DNA of 64,000 nucleotides from Plotosus lineatus. Taxonomy: Eukaryota; Chordata; Actinopteri; Siluriformes; Plotosidae. The stretch covers positions 57,874,125 to 57,938,124 of the forward strand of contig CM045731.1 in the NCBI GenBank assembly GCA_024760905.1, given 5' to 3'. A model generated the notes under the pieces. The model was not told where the DNA came from. It worked only from the letters and a program-made list of their open reading frames with translations, and did no database searches. Made by a program: the position numbers and the translations under genes. Below, one piece after another: positions 10,611 to 34,870 of this stretch (its first letter is position 1; the number at the start of each line of letters is the position of its first letter).

Positions 10611-10667
10611 AGAAGGCGTCCTTATGTCACTAATGACTAGTGAATAAGTAAGTGTGAATATTTGTGC
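10611..10667. other. Short spacer 5' of the RTE-like element
   Basis: No Gypsy similarity resumes here, which implies that the host Gypsy copy was truncated or deleted on this side. Confidence 0.4.
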
Positions 10668-10830
10668 AGTGGTGGCTCAGTGGGTTAATGAGTTGAAGGT
10701 CGGGGATCAAGTCTGGATGCCACCAAGCTGCCAATGTTAGGCCCTTGAGCGAGGCCCTCAACTGTTCAAATGTATAAAAATTATAAATGTAAGGTTTTCT
10801 GGATAAGGGCTTCTGCTTGCCACATGCCAT
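10668..10830 (+). repeat. SINE-C copy (tRNA-derived)
   Basis: Begins 'cagtggtggctcagtggg' (A-box region), then 'ggggatcaagtctgg' (B-box-like), 'ccaccaagctgccaatg', 'ggcccttgagcgaggccc', and a 3' 'tataaaaattataaatgt'. This is the same family as 1381-1530, in the opposite orientation, and typical of fish tRNA-derived SINEs. Confidence 0.75.
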
Positions 10831-11168
10831 AAATGTAACACGAGCTAATCAGAAGATACAGTACACGCTATGACACACTAATGTGCTCATAAATGATGAA
10901 ACCCTTGTGTTTACAGGCTTTACAGATGGCTTTGTGATTGTTTTTTTTAATATATATTTTGTCTCACATCTATAGCATAAAGCTGTAACAGAACCTGGTT
11001 TATGCCAGAGAGAGGACAAGACCGGGTGGGAAAAAATCGAAAAGGTGGAAAGAAAAAAAGCTCAGGAGATGATGAGAAGCAGTCAGATGGATTACTTGGG
11101 TTGAGACAGGAAGGCAATTGATGGTGAGATGAGGAATGTGCTGACTAACTGATGAGCTGATCAAGCTC

Positions 11169-11169
<1 letters not shown>

Positions 11170-11220
<51 letters not shown>
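11170..11220. repeat. (AC)n microsatellite
   Basis: About 25 uninterrupted AC units. Confidence 0.97.
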
Positions 11221-11222
<2 letters not shown>

Positions 11223-11514
11223 AAACCTCTATGTAAAAAAATGAGATATATACTGTAGGAAAGCAATCGAGGGCGAAAGATAAGATATTGTTAATGTGGG
11301 TGTAGGATAACTGAAGCTTGGAGATGAGTGCTCTCGGCGAGACAGGAGTGCCGTTGTGCTCATAATCCTGACCTGGTTTCTGGAGCGCATGGTTCGCACA
11401 GGGCCTTGAAAAGTCCTGGAATTTCAAATGTACTTGAAGAGTCCTGGAAATCAGAAAACTCCCTTAAAAACTCATTGATTTTCATAACCATACTCCTTCA
11501 AATAAATATTAATG

Positions 11515-12388
11515 GCAGAGGTCAGCAGTTTGGATTCATGCCAAGAAAGAGCATCACAGATGCAGTGTTTGCTTTCAGGATGTTCATAGAGAAGTACAGA
11601 GAAGGTCATAGAGAGCTGCAGTGTGCCTTTGTGGATCTGGAGAAAGCATATGACAGGGTGTCGAGAAAGGAACTATGGTATTGCATGAGGAAGTCTGGAG
11701 TGGCAGAGAAGTATGTTAAAGTGGTGCAGGACATGTATGAGAGATGTAAGACAGTGGTGAGGTGTGCTGTCGATGTGACAGAAGAGTTCAAGGTGGAGGT
11801 GGGCCTGCATCAAGGGTCAGCTCTGAGCCCCTTCTTGTTTGATATGACATTGTGATCTGTAGTGAGACCAGAGAACAAGTGCAGGAAAATCTAGAGAGGT
11901 GGAGGTATGCCCTGGAAAGGAGAGGAATGAAGGTTAGTCTCAGTAAGACAGAATACATGTGTGTGAATGAGAATGACCCAAGAGGAGCGGTGAGGTTACA
12001 GGTAGCAGAGATAAAGAAGGTGGAGGATTTTAAGTACTTAGGCTCAACAGTCCAGAGCAATGAAGTGTGTGGGAAAAGAGGTGAAGAAGCGTGTGCAGGC
12101 AGATTGGAATGGTTGGAGAAAAGTGTCCGGTGTAATGTGTGATAGGAGGGTATTGGCAAGAATGAAAGGAAAAGTGTACAAAACGGTGATGAAGCCAGCA
12201 TTGTTGTATGGTTTAGAAACAGTGGCACTGAGGAAGACAGGAGACAGAGCTGGACGTAGCAGAGATGAAAATGTTGAGGTTCTCTTTCGGAGTAACGAGT
12301 ATGGATATGATCAGGAATGAGTACATCCCTCTGATGTAAGATGTTTTGGAGACCCCTGAGGGGAACTGCCAAATGGAAAAGAAGACTC
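11515..12388 (+). mobile_element. LINE-A fragment with internal deletions
   Basis: Encodes in broken frames a reverse transcriptase piece: QQFGFMPRKSITDAVFAF, CAFVDLEKAYDRVSRKELWY, GLHQGSALSPFLF. Then, after a jump, come ICSETREQVQENLERWRYAL and FKYLGSTVQSNEV. Compared with the copy at 44327-46275, about 60-70 bp around the catalytic-dyad region are missing at about 11847. A further segment is missing near 12350, where '...gttttggagac' runs straight into the 3'-tail sequence 'ccctgaggggaactg'. The endonuclease half is absent (5' truncation). The + orientation is opposite to the other two LINE-A copies. It cannot make a functional protein. Confidence 0.85.
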
Positions 12389-12960
12389 CTTTAAATGAAT
12401 ATTTGTCCTTGAATTAATATGTACTGAAGATTTTTTATTTAATAGCACAAAAATATACTTGAGTCGAATGTGTCTGTAAAGATTTGTATGTAAACACACG
12501 CAATTCACTGACGTAGTGTGTTGTAATGTTGTAGCACCATTTTTGGGAAGTATTAATATTAGGACTTAAATGATTTCATAAATTATTTGTTATAATATGT
12601 TGACAGTCTGTACAATAAAGCAGAGTAAACAAAGAAAATTAAATTTGTCACTGAAGCACATGCTTTGAAAATAACAGCAAAGGAATGAACAGGTCATCAT
12701 GCTGTATTGAATGATGAACTTACAAAAAGACTCCAAGAATTAAAAGAAAACTAGATGATAAACACAATACCATTCGTATCTTGATATATCCAATGTCATT
12801 TGTATCTTGAATGAGATATAACAGAATTAAATAACTGAACTAAAAGTATGGCTTATTATCATAAGTGCAAGTTTTCCGGCATGTGCCAGAAGCTCCGGTT
12901 TTTCAGGACTGAATTTAATCATTTTTCCAAATCATGTAAATCCGTTGAGATGTCATTGTT
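12389..12960. other. AT-rich DNA, no gene recognised
   Basis: AT-rich with no exon-like frame; nothing further seen. Confidence 0.4.
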
Positions 12961-13430
12961 TGTGAGGTGGGGGGCATCATAGGGCTTAAATAATAATTAA
13001 AAACACACTAAAAAACTTGAATTAAATTCAAGCAATCACGTTGATAACGTGCGCGAAGGAGAAAAAAAGAGGTGTACACACCATCTACAACCAGTCAGCA
13101 GGAGGGCGAAACAAAAGCTCTCAGCTATTGGCTAAATTTGAATCACGTGCCAGTAACTTCCGGATTTGCCACTAATTGGAGAGTATAATAATAATAATGT
13201 AGTAATGATTAAGTAAAAACTTTTTCATTTTGTACTGTGATATTTATGAATAAATAAAGTGCTTAGGCTTCTTACCAGAACCTAGAGAAAGATGCAGGGC
13301 GTTTGAGTAGCATCATAGGGCTTAGATAATAATTAAAAACGCACTAAAAAAATTACTTTGCAATTCAAGCCACCACGTTAATAACTTGTGCGTGAAGGAG
13401 AAAAAGGAGGTGCCGGCACCGCTAATTTAA
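12960..13430. repeat. Repeat block with two direct copies, related to the 44.2-48.4 kb Tigger-like element
   Basis: About 110 bp are repeated at 12973-13082 and 13310-13425, each starting 'gcatcatagggcttar' and continuing through 'aataattaaaaac' and 'gaaggagaaaaa'. The block 13000-13170 also resembles 48165-48330 ('tttgaatcac', then 'cagtaac'), which lies near the right end of the large element at 44222-48385. I infer a fragmented sister copy. Confidence 0.5.
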
Positions 13431-13794
13431 AAACATTATGAAAAAAAGCCTTTGAGAGCAACATCTGCGAGTATGTGGGGCTGTGAATGGTGAATGGGCG
13501 GGGGCTTACTGTACCATGCTTACCTTCATGGGCCGTATAGCTGTGACAAACTCGCTGGGGTTAAGCAGTGCGATCGCTGTTGATTCCATGAAAACATGTA
13601 AGCACATTGTGCGATGGAAAAAATTCACTAAGAGTCATCACAAGTGTTGAAATTTATCATGTCTTTCTTGATTTGATTATCTATCAAATAAAAAATGAAA
13701 TTAAAAATTGTAAGCTTTTTCATTTTTACAGTTTGGTGATTTATAGTTGGTAATGGATCAAAAAAAAAAAAAAAACAGCGAGAGATCAGATTTC
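13431..13794. other. No gene recognised
   Basis: AT-rich sequence between repeats; includes an A-run ending at about 13774 that is likely the tail border of the adjacent SINE. Confidence 0.4.
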
Positions 13795-14125
13795 CTTTCG
13801 GCTTTTTCCCTTTATCAGGGGTTGCCACAGCGAATGAGTCGCACGTTTGATTTGACATAGGTTTTTTGGTCGGGTGCCCTTCCTGACACAACCCTTTAGC
13901 AAGGAGCAGAAACACGCTGACAACTTTGCAGCCTACTCTTTTTACGAAAGTCAGCAATGGCTCTTTTACATGCCTGTCACCATAAACAGTGAGAGACATG
14001 GCCCGCCTTTGATAAGCCAGTTAGCTGCAAAGGGGGGACAGTGACAACCTTGCGGAGAGTGGGACTCGAACCCTGAACCTTAGATCAGCGATTCAGTGCC
14101 CTACACCACTAGACCACCACTGCCT
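13795..14125 (-). repeat. SINE-B, near full length
   Basis: Read on the - strand: a tRNA-like head ('tggtggtctagtgg...', B-box-like 'ggttcgagtccc'), a middle ('ccagttagct' reverse, 'gtgagagacatggc', 'gctgacttt'), a block 'agggttgtgtcaggaagg', and a 3' block with 'tgtggcaacccctgat'. The last two blocks match the 5' and 3' ends of LINE-A (see 49008-51055). It is one of the two best-preserved copies in the window. Confidence 0.8.
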
Positions 14126-14375
14126 CAAAAAAAAAAATAAAAAAACAGTATTATTTGTTATCTGAGCAGGCATGTTTTTGGTCTAAGAAAAAAATTCAAC
14201 TATATGTGAGATTTAATACGAACCAATACCTAACTCCTTACTGAAATATAATGGTTGCACTATATATATTTACAAAATGTTCAGAAAGAGGTCAGTTGGT
14301 AGTTGTTAGATTGTTTGACAAAATATTTCTTGTAATTTAAATAAAAAAAATCTTCATTTTGCATCAATATATATA
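14126..14375. other. AT-rich spacer
   Basis: Nothing identifiable apart from an A-rich run beside the SINE head. Confidence 0.4.
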
Positions 14376-14960
14376 CAGTGGTACCTCATTTTACGAAAGT
14401 CTGACCAAACGAAAAATGCAGGTTACAAAATGCATTTTCCTAAAATTTTTGTCGCTTTATACGAAACACATTCACGTTACTAAAGCGCCATCTTAAAAAT
14501 TCAAATGCGCCATTCAAACATTAAAACGTGCCATTCAAACATTCAATCAATGCACAAGCTGCTCTCCCATCAATGACGTTCAAACATCCCACCCCACTGG
14601 CCTCCCATTGGCTAACAACTGAGCCTTCACTCAAGCGCCATCTTGGACAGTTCCACCTGACGCCATCTTGGACAGGGATCCCATTGGCTAGGAGGGATGA
14701 AGCAGCTACCGCCCATTGCCTATCTCCCAACATCCCACTCCGCTGGCCTCCCATTGGCTAGGAGGGATGATGCAGCTTCCCTCTCATTGGCTATTATGGA
14801 GCTGAATCTACCATGATGCTTTTCGTGTAAAGGAGAGAGTTACTGTTGTTTTATGCTTTATTTCTTGAATCAGGCTTTTAACCTTCTATAAACATTTTTA
14901 TTATTATTTTAAGAATATAACTCTGCTAAGAAGACATGGTCAACACAGGAGCACACACAC

Positions 14961-15011
<51 letters not shown>

Positions 15012-15300
15012 TGTGCGCAGACACACACGCATGTGTGATTTCCGGTGTGAGTGAGAAGAAGAAACGGGCTCGAGTGATATCACAAAGGAATATGGCTAAA
15101 CCCATCTAACATCGGTACGATATTGAAGCAGAAGGTCTTCAAAGGTATGCTTTTATAATTTTTAAAGGGTTTAGTGGCAGTATTGGGAGCCTTGGAACAA
15201 ATTACACGTTTTACATATAAAATGCGGTTCAATTTACGAAAAATGCAGGTTACGAAAAAGGCTCTGGAATGGATTAATTTTGTAAAGTGAGGTACCACTG
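14376..15300 (+). mobile_element. Tigger/pogo-like non-autonomous element, TA-flanked
   Basis: The left terminus is 'CAGTGGTACCTCATTTTACG'. The reverse complement of the right terminus is 'CAGTGGTACCTCACTTTACA'. TA flanks it on both sides (14374-14375 and 15301-15302). Length is 925 bp and no transposase frame is present. Inside are a pair of near-identical GC-richer segments ('ctggcctcccattggcta' at about 14598 and 14743) and a (CA)n run at 14951-15008. The termini resemble pogo/Tigger consensus ends from memory. Confidence 0.78.
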
Positions 15301-15302
15301 TA

Positions 15303-16724
15303 TCTGAATTTGCAGATTGTATATTACTGTAAATGTTGGTAAAAGATTGCATGTGAGACAACCATTCTAACTTGTGATTTAATTTTTTTCTGAGCCCAAA
15401 CGGGGGCACACCTCCCTTTTAACACCCATGCCCGTATGACTACGTCAGACTTTTCAGGTTTTTCAAAATTTCCAACTTGCAGTCTTCAAATATCTTGACT
15501 TCACTTATTCTATAATTATCAGAATGTCCATGAAAATTTGCACAACAATCACATGGATGGGCTACAGCCACCACAGATCTGCATGGCACGTGCAAACAAT
15601 GGCCATAGCATGTTGTCCTGACTTCAAACGGTGTATATCGAATACCTCTGCAGATCTGATATTGCTTATCTTGCGCTGTCCTCCTCTCCAAAATGAAATT
15701 TAAATTCTGTAAGACAGATAACTTGATTCCCACTCCATTCTCTCCCATCCTCTTTGGCTTTGAAGTGCCAGAAAAGGGGTGGTGTGCCATTTTATCTTTT
15801 TGCAGTTTGGCTGCTTGAGAAAAGCTTTTGTTATTGCCTGATCAGGATAGTTTACCACTGGCTGGGCATTGAGTCTATTTTCACTGTTTCCTTTCACTGG
15901 CTTAACTGTGATGGATTACTCGTGCTATCTGTCGGAGGCGTATGGATCAGTTGCGTTTATACTGGAGCAAGCACTAGAATATTTGTGGTGAACGATGAAA
16001 GTTTTATCATGAGGTGCACCAGTGGTGCAGTACACAGGCTAGACACTGCTGTGGTGAAAGTGAATGATACCCCACCACGTGACCTATATGCTCTATGATA
16101 ATGCCATAGAAGGGCCAATAGCACCCTGGGACATCCCGTCTGCAGGGCTTTGCACACAGTCAACTTATAAGGTGATGTGTTTGTTCTCTTCTCCTCTTCT
16201 CATTTCTGGAGGATCTCTCTATGATCCACCCATGGGATATTGAACATCTGGATATTGTTCTATACTTTTCTGGCCATGATTTTGAAATTATTGAAGCTGG
16301 CTGTCTGTCTCTCTGCACTTCCATGTGTCCTGGTTTCCAAAAAGAACGTGAAATGTAGGAACACAACACTAGTGTGTGAAGAGACTCCTGGCGAGTTCCA
16401 GACAGGAAATGGCAGTCAAATGGATTCTTTCTGCAGATCTTGGTAACATTTATTACCAAACAAACCCGAGTATAATGAACCCAGAGGTTTGGTGTTGGAT
16501 GGGTTTCTGTACAAAAGTAAACTTTGAGTGGAAACAGCATGAAGATTTTCGGTGTTCTGTGGACAGAAAAACAAAATGTTTCTCTCATCGTTATTTATTT
16601 ATGGAAGAAAATGAATCACCCCTTGTTGAAATCTTTAGGAAAACCAGTCAGGTTAATATCAAATGCATCTTGATGAAATTGTTTAAGTTTTCAACACACT
16701 TTATAACAGCCAGCACATTCAGCA
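15303..16724. other. No gene recognised
   Basis: Contains open frames of 114-156 codons on both strands without recognisable similarity. One at 16376-16846 runs into a SINE-D head, which argues against coding. No splice-bounded exon was found. Confidence 0.45.
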
Positions 16725-16830
16725 TGACTTCATGGCGTCCGCCTCACAGCAAGAAGATCTCGGGTTCAAGTCCTGGGCTTGGTGAGGGCATTTCTCTGTG
16801 GAGTTTGCATGTTTACTTTGTGCTTTTTAA
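16725..16830 (+). repeat. SINE-D, 5' part only
   Basis: Carries 'ccgcctcacagcaagaag', a B-box-like 'gggttcaagtcc' and 'gtggagtttgcatgttt', then stops. Confidence 0.7.
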
Positions 16831-17807
16831 ATCACCTACAACATGACAGTCGAGGCCAATTAAATCTGGACCCTGACTAGAACATTCCATAATTCCATAA
16901 TAATCTCTTCTGTGGTGGATGTCTTGGTATGCTGGGGGTAGGGCAAGGTTCTCCTGTTAGATGATGGCCTTGCATTTAATCTTGAAGTACTATTTGGTAT
17001 GATATCAAATACAGACCTCAATCAGTGACTCTAAGTCATCCGGTCCCAGAGGCAGTGGAACAATCCCAAACCATAACCCTTGTATATTCACCACATAAAA
17101 AAAAATCTGAAAAATTGAAGAGCACATTGAAGAACACAAAAACCTGAAGAACACATTTTGAGCACTGATACAATCCCACAGACAGAATGGCGATGGTGCA
17201 TTACATTCTCAGTGTTAATTTCCTACCAAAGGTTGACCAACCAGGGACCAAATGGAACTCCTTCTTGTGGGACATAATGTTCAAGTGTAATGCAGATGGA
17301 AAGGCCTAGCCGCGTACCATTTAGATAGTGTTAATGTTATGGCTGATTGTTGTGAATAATCATTAACTGTGTCTGAGGAACCCAGGAATGCAGTCCTTTT
17401 CTCTCTCCTCGTCTTTCTCTCCATCTCACTTCATTCCCTGAGGGCCTTTTTTATTGTGAGCTTCAAATATGCTCCATCAGTGCCGTGTGCAATTACTCAA
17501 GATACTTTATCACACCGTGCCCGCTCTCCTCGGTCTTTTCTCTCTGTCTGGCAAGAGAGTGAAATCCATTCTCTGTGCCCCGCTGATCGGTTCCAAAGTG
17601 GAATGGCAGGAATGTACCTGAAAGAGAAAGAGAGCAGGGGGAAGGAGGGGATCTCTGGCAGTTGCTAGTAGGAGTAAAGAAGGGTACAATTCAAAAAGGA
17701 GGCCATGATAAGGTGGAGGACAAGTAGTTCTAGCACTCACGGGCTGGGATCTGTTGTTGTTGGCCTGATTTAAGAGATTGTCACGGTCGTCACTTGATAT
17801 GATCGTG
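16831..17807. other. No gene recognised
   Basis: Unique-looking, with A-rich patches around 17100. Frames of about 100 codons on both strands at 17369-17845 have no recognised similarity. Confidence 0.4.
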
Positions 17808-18150
17808 GGGTGGCACGGTGGCATAGCGGTTAGCACATCAGTCAAACAGCAAGAAGGTCCTGGGTTCAGGTTCCAGGCTTGGTGAGAGCATTTCTGTGTA
17901 GAGTCTGCATATTCTCCTCATGCTTTTGTGCGTTTCCTCCAGGTACTCTGGTTTCCTCCAACAGTCAGCTTGCACAGTAGGCTTTTTGGCTGATTCAAAT
18001 TGCCCCAAGGCGTGACTGTGGTTGGGGAAATGTGTTGGCCCTGTGATGGCTTGTGAACTTTTAAGGGAGTGCATCGCTGTCACAAAGAGTTGGCTGAGGT
18101 GCTCCAGCCTCCCTATGACCATAGTAGAGCAAGTGGATGGATGGATGACC
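17808..18150 (+). repeat. SINE-D, near full length
   Basis: Head 'gggtggcacggtggcatag', B-box-like 'gggttcaggttcc', body 'gtttcctccaggtactct' and 'ggccctgtgatggcttg', and a tail of GGAT units ending at about 18150. It shows the family's whole layout. Confidence 0.8.
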
Positions 18151-18904
18151 TCATGGATGTGGATGGACATGGACATCTATATTGTCCAGATAATTTTTTT
18201 TTTTTTTTTTTTTTTGTAGTAGTCCAGTGGAACAGTAGATTAAACAACAGCAAGAACAAAACACTGTTTAAACATCGAAAGGAAATGTAGACCAGACTCA
18301 AGTAGCTTTCACATGTAATTTGAGGAGAGGATACTGCATCGCATAGCTTGTCCTAACATTGGCCAACGACCTGCTGATGAAGTGATTAGTTCCGCATTGG
18401 GAAAGGAAAGCATTGCCATTGAGATGCAAGTTTCACATAGGATTTAGTCGGATCGGTGTCACGGGTGGATAACGGATCAAGTTTTTAAACGAAACTCCGT
18501 TACATGAATGGAATTGCAGCAAAGTGAAGTGATGGGTTAGAAAACAAGCCAAGTTCCCGTTTCATAACAACTTGAAGGATGCTGTGTGATATTTCAAACC
18601 TCAGGAACTGAACGCAGTTCGCTCAGCACCTCTCTCAAAAGACTTTGCTTCAGGCCAGGATTGTTCTGAACAATGGCATGGCTTCTCTTTTTGTCTGTCA
18701 TGTTTATCGTACACTTTCCTTTATGTCACATTAGCCCGTCAGATCCCTCGGGTTTATGTCCAGAGATTTTCAACAACTCGAAAGAAATTTATTCCAACAG
18801 AGGGATACGAACGCCGGAATACGAGGCCTGTTCTGGTCCATCTCCACTTCCATAACGATGAGTAATCCGAGCCAAGAAAGGTCCCGGGTCAAGTTATGAG
18901 CCTC
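18151..18904. other. Poly-T tract and unique DNA
   Basis: A T23 run at 18194-18216, then unrecognised sequence. No exon-like frame. Confidence 0.4.
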
Positions 18905-18969
18905 TGGTTATTTTGATTTCCTCTCGCAGTCCAAAAATTTACATTGGGCTAATTGGCCTTTTTTTCCCT

Positions 18970-19000
<31 letters not shown>

Positions 19001-19170
19001 TGGATGAATGTGAACGGATGAGTGTGTGTTGGCCCTGCGATGGTCTGGTGAGTTGTTCAGGGTGTACTGTACCATGCATTCAGTTCCCTGTCAATGTTGG
19101 CTGAAATAGGCTCCAGCCTCCCCACAACTGTAATATTAGCAAGCAGCTTGGAAAATGAATGAAATAACTG
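18905..19170 (+). repeat. SINE-D, 3' part with internal T-run
   Basis: 'gatttcctctcgcagtcc', then 'ggctaattggcc', an expanded T-run at 18958-18990, then 'ggccctgcgatggtctgg' and a tail 'aaaatgaatgaaat'. Confidence 0.7.
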
Positions 19171-19321
19171 CTTGATTATCTAATTATATTATTTTTCATA
19201 ATTTTTATTACAGAAGTTAAAATTAACAATAATTCACATAGATACATATATAATACCATGAATGTCAGTACTGTATTTAATTTTCTTATAATAGTTTTCT
19301 TCATTAATATAAACACCAGTG

Positions 19322-19323
<2 letters not shown>

Positions 19324-19370
<47 letters not shown>

Positions 19371-19385
19371 TGTGTGCGCGCGCAT
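19324..19385. repeat. (TG)n microsatellite with GC steps
   Basis: About 22 TG units followed by alternating 'gcgcgtgtgtgcgcgcgc'; alternating purine-pyrimidine DNA with Z-DNA potential. Confidence 0.95.
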
Positions 19386-20159
19386 GGATGTGGGTTGGTG
19401 GGTGGGCGACTGCCTTGTGCTATCACAGGAACCAGAGGCCCTGCGGTCACCATGGTAGCATGCCTGCATGATGACATGCTTGGCTCGACAAGAGCCGAAA
19501 ACAGAAGTGTTCGATTAGCAGTGAGATGACCTCATTCCCAGATATCTCCGTGGAAACACTGATTCGCTGCTGTAAAATCGGGGCCTCTGAGAGCAGCCAA
19601 ACAGGGTTATAAATCAAACCCACGCACACTCGCACACACACCTACATGCACAAACACAATAGATGTGTTCCTTTATCAGAATCAGCTTTAAGTCCGAAAG
19701 ATCCGAGTGGTTTTGTTTGTTTGTTTGTTCCAATTGTTTTTTTCTTCTGAGTCATTTCCTCTTAAATCTTTTCTTCATAAAAACATTAACATTTCCTTTC
19801 TTTCACAATGACATCACCCGGGTCTGCGTGATGATGTCATTTACACATCTTGTACGGCTTGGTAACATTTTGGCATATAGAAAGGCAGATGTCATCGTTT
19901 TTATTTCTGGTGTAGAGACTGAAGCAGGAAAAGTCTGGTTCTTACTGTGGCTACTTTTGTTAAATGTACAATGACTTTTGTTAAATGTTAAATGACTGAC
20001 AAAAACAAAACCAATTAGTTCATCACCGTCGGCACTAAGCACTTTAATGCTAAGGTGTCATGTAGCTGGTTGATGCTTGCGAACCATAGCCAGGACAACT
20101 GCAGCAATTCACGAGGCATTCAATCGCAGACATGTGAGCGGGGTAAACATATACTTGTG
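19386..20159. other. No gene recognised
   Basis: Unique-looking DNA. The open frames at 19663-19974 (+) and 19803-20042 (-) overlap and have no recognisable similarity. Confidence 0.4.
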
Positions 20160-20285
20160 CCCTGCAATGGTCTGGCGTGCTGTCCAGGGTGTACCCTGCC
20201 CTCCCCCACAGTCAGCTGAGGTGGGCGCCAGCCTCCACGTGACCCTAATTGGGATTAAGCGGTTCAGAAAGTGAACGAATGAGTA
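20160..20285 (+). repeat. SINE-D, 3' part
   Basis: 'ccctgcaatggtctgg', 'ctgtccagggtgtaccc', 'gggattaagcggttcag' and a GAAT-type end. Confidence 0.7.
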
Positions 20286-20589
20286 GAATATGCAGTTGCC
20301 AAAATGATGCCTAAGTTACAGCTATCATGGCAACAGGCAGTAACTGTGAAGTATATGTAGTCATCTCTGTTCTCTGTGCATTTTTTTAACTGTGCGGAAA
20401 TCTACAGTAACATTCAGAAGGCCATATTTGCTTATGAACGTGTGAGCAGTTGAAATGAGCCGGTGCTCCACCTGCAATAATTTTCAGCACAACCAAATCC
20501 CAATCTGACTTCAGCCGAGAGGTGGACTATAGCCTGAAGCCAGGCCTTCGCAGGGTTACTACAGACATATGATTATTTACACCACAAAG

Positions 20590-20760
20590 CAAATTAGAAT
20601 GGTCAGTTGGCGTAATGTGTATGTCTTTGTACTGTTGGAAGAAACCGGAGTACCCAGAGGAAACCGTACAAGCATGGAAGGACATGTATACTCCACACAG
20701 AAAGTCAAACCATGAAAGTCAAGCTGTGAAATAATATTGCGACCCACTATACCACTGTGC
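20590..20760 (-). repeat. SINE-D fragment, reverse
   Basis: 'gtctttgtactgttggaag', 'ccagaggaaaccgta', 'actccacacagaaag' in reverse order of the sense copies. Confidence 0.65.
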
Positions 20761-33243
<12,483 letters not shown>

Positions 33244-33577
33244 GAGGCTGTGTACCATGTGCACACCTGAACCCTACACCCCAGGTCTTTAGAGTAGGTT
33301 GTCTGGTCTGTGTTGCTGTGTTATGGGATTATTATTGGCGGACTGGAGGCTAAATCAGGGATCCAATTCTAAATGTAACATTTTCACAACCCAGCATGTG
33401 ACTCCGATTCCTGACATATTTCAGCTTACTGATATGAAAACAGAACAACATGCCTTCACTGATCCAGTACAGGGTTCTGGATCGGTGGACGTATAGGTTC
33501 TGAAGTCCTGTATCTCCTTTAATTGACTTCCAGTCTGCCAGGTTTCCTTCCTGTCTCCAGCTCACTTCGCCAAAAAT

Positions 33578-33745
33578 CCAGTGGGAGGAAACGCATAGTA
33601 GAATCACCCTGAGGAATCCCACACAAGCATGGTGAGAACATGTAGACTCCATATACAAACATCCTCACTAGCATGAGGTTCAAACCTATGACCTTGCTTC
33701 TGAAGCGAGAGTGCTAAACGTGGCATCACCGTACCGAGCACCCAC
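33578..33745 (-). repeat. SINE-D fragment, reverse
   Basis: 'ggaatcccacacaagcatgg' and 'ggttcaaacctatgacc' show the 5' half of the SINE in reverse. Confidence 0.6.
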
Positions 33746-34507
33746 AGGTTCGGAACCCCTATTGGCCAAAACCCTGATGCGCATAAGGTGGGTAGATACA
33801 TAGATCTTACCCTTAACTGCAAAATCTCTTAAATCCCTCGATTAGTTCTCTACTAATGCTCATCAAATTTAGTGCCATGAATTCGTCAAACGTGTGTTTA
33901 TACACGAGCGCAGCACTGGCGTGGCTGTGCTTACTTTGTTTTCAGTTTTATACAGCTCTTCCTTAGAAGTGAGTTATATCCGTATGGTTTTGGTTGTAAA
34001 TAAATTTCAGTGAATATACACAAAAAACATGAGTATAAACAGGAGAATCAGGACTGTTTTATGGACACGATTGAGATGCTGGAATTTTAATTCATTGTCT
34101 TGACCTTGATATCCTAGTGCCTTATAGCTACCACTGCCAGATATTATTAGAGGTGCCAACATCTACACTTTAATTTCCTGCTCAAGCGATATTGGTGACA
34201 CTTGAAAAGTATATCTTACTGTTTTGTGTGTGAAACAACATTCAGACCGAGATCTTCTCATTCAATAATAAGAGATTCCAGGAAGGGTGGAGGGGGGTTC
34301 AAATACATTAACATTTTAAAGAGCATCCACTTCTGGCTGCTTTTGAATCATGAAAAAAAAAAAAAAAAAAATGAAGGGCTTCTTACGACTGACTTGATCT
34401 GGACTTTTTCCTCATTATGTTCTTGGGATAAAAAAATAGAATTCTGTTACATACACCAAACTGTGCTGCAACTTCTTTTTAGCAATACCGGCATGTCTGT
34501 TATTAAC

Positions 34508-34870
34508 TTATCCATTCATCCATCCATCCATCCATCCATTCATTAATTTTCTAAGCTGCTTAATTCTAATTAGGGTTTCAGAGAGGCTAGCGCTCATCTC
34601 ATCTGACTCTGGGCATGGGCGGCGTACACCCTGAACAGCTCACGAGATCATTGCAAGGCAACAAACACAACCATTGACAGTCACACCAAGGGCTGATTTG
34701 AAACAGCCAGTTAGCTTCATGTCGTTGGAGTGGAATAGGAAATCAGAGTACCTAGAGGAAACCCATGCAAGCACAGGGAGAGCATGCAAACTCCACACTG
34801 AAACACCTTCATCAATTCCAGGACTCGAATCTAGGAACCTCTTGCTGTGAGGCGCTTTATTGTGCCACCC
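34508..34870 (-). repeat. SINE-D, full length, reverse
   Basis: It starts with its (CATC)n/(ATTC) tail, then 'ctaattagggtttcagagag', 'gtcgttggagtggaatag', 'aggaaacccatgcaagc', 'caggactcgaatctagg', and ends in the head 'attgtgccaccctt'. It is the best full-length SINE-D reference in this window. Confidence 0.8.

Noticed and set aside
11788..12372. 194-codon - strand frame
   Set aside because: Antisense of the LINE-A fragment on the + strand.
16376..16846. 156-codon + frame
   Set aside because: Its 3' third is SINE-D sequence; no similarity in the rest.
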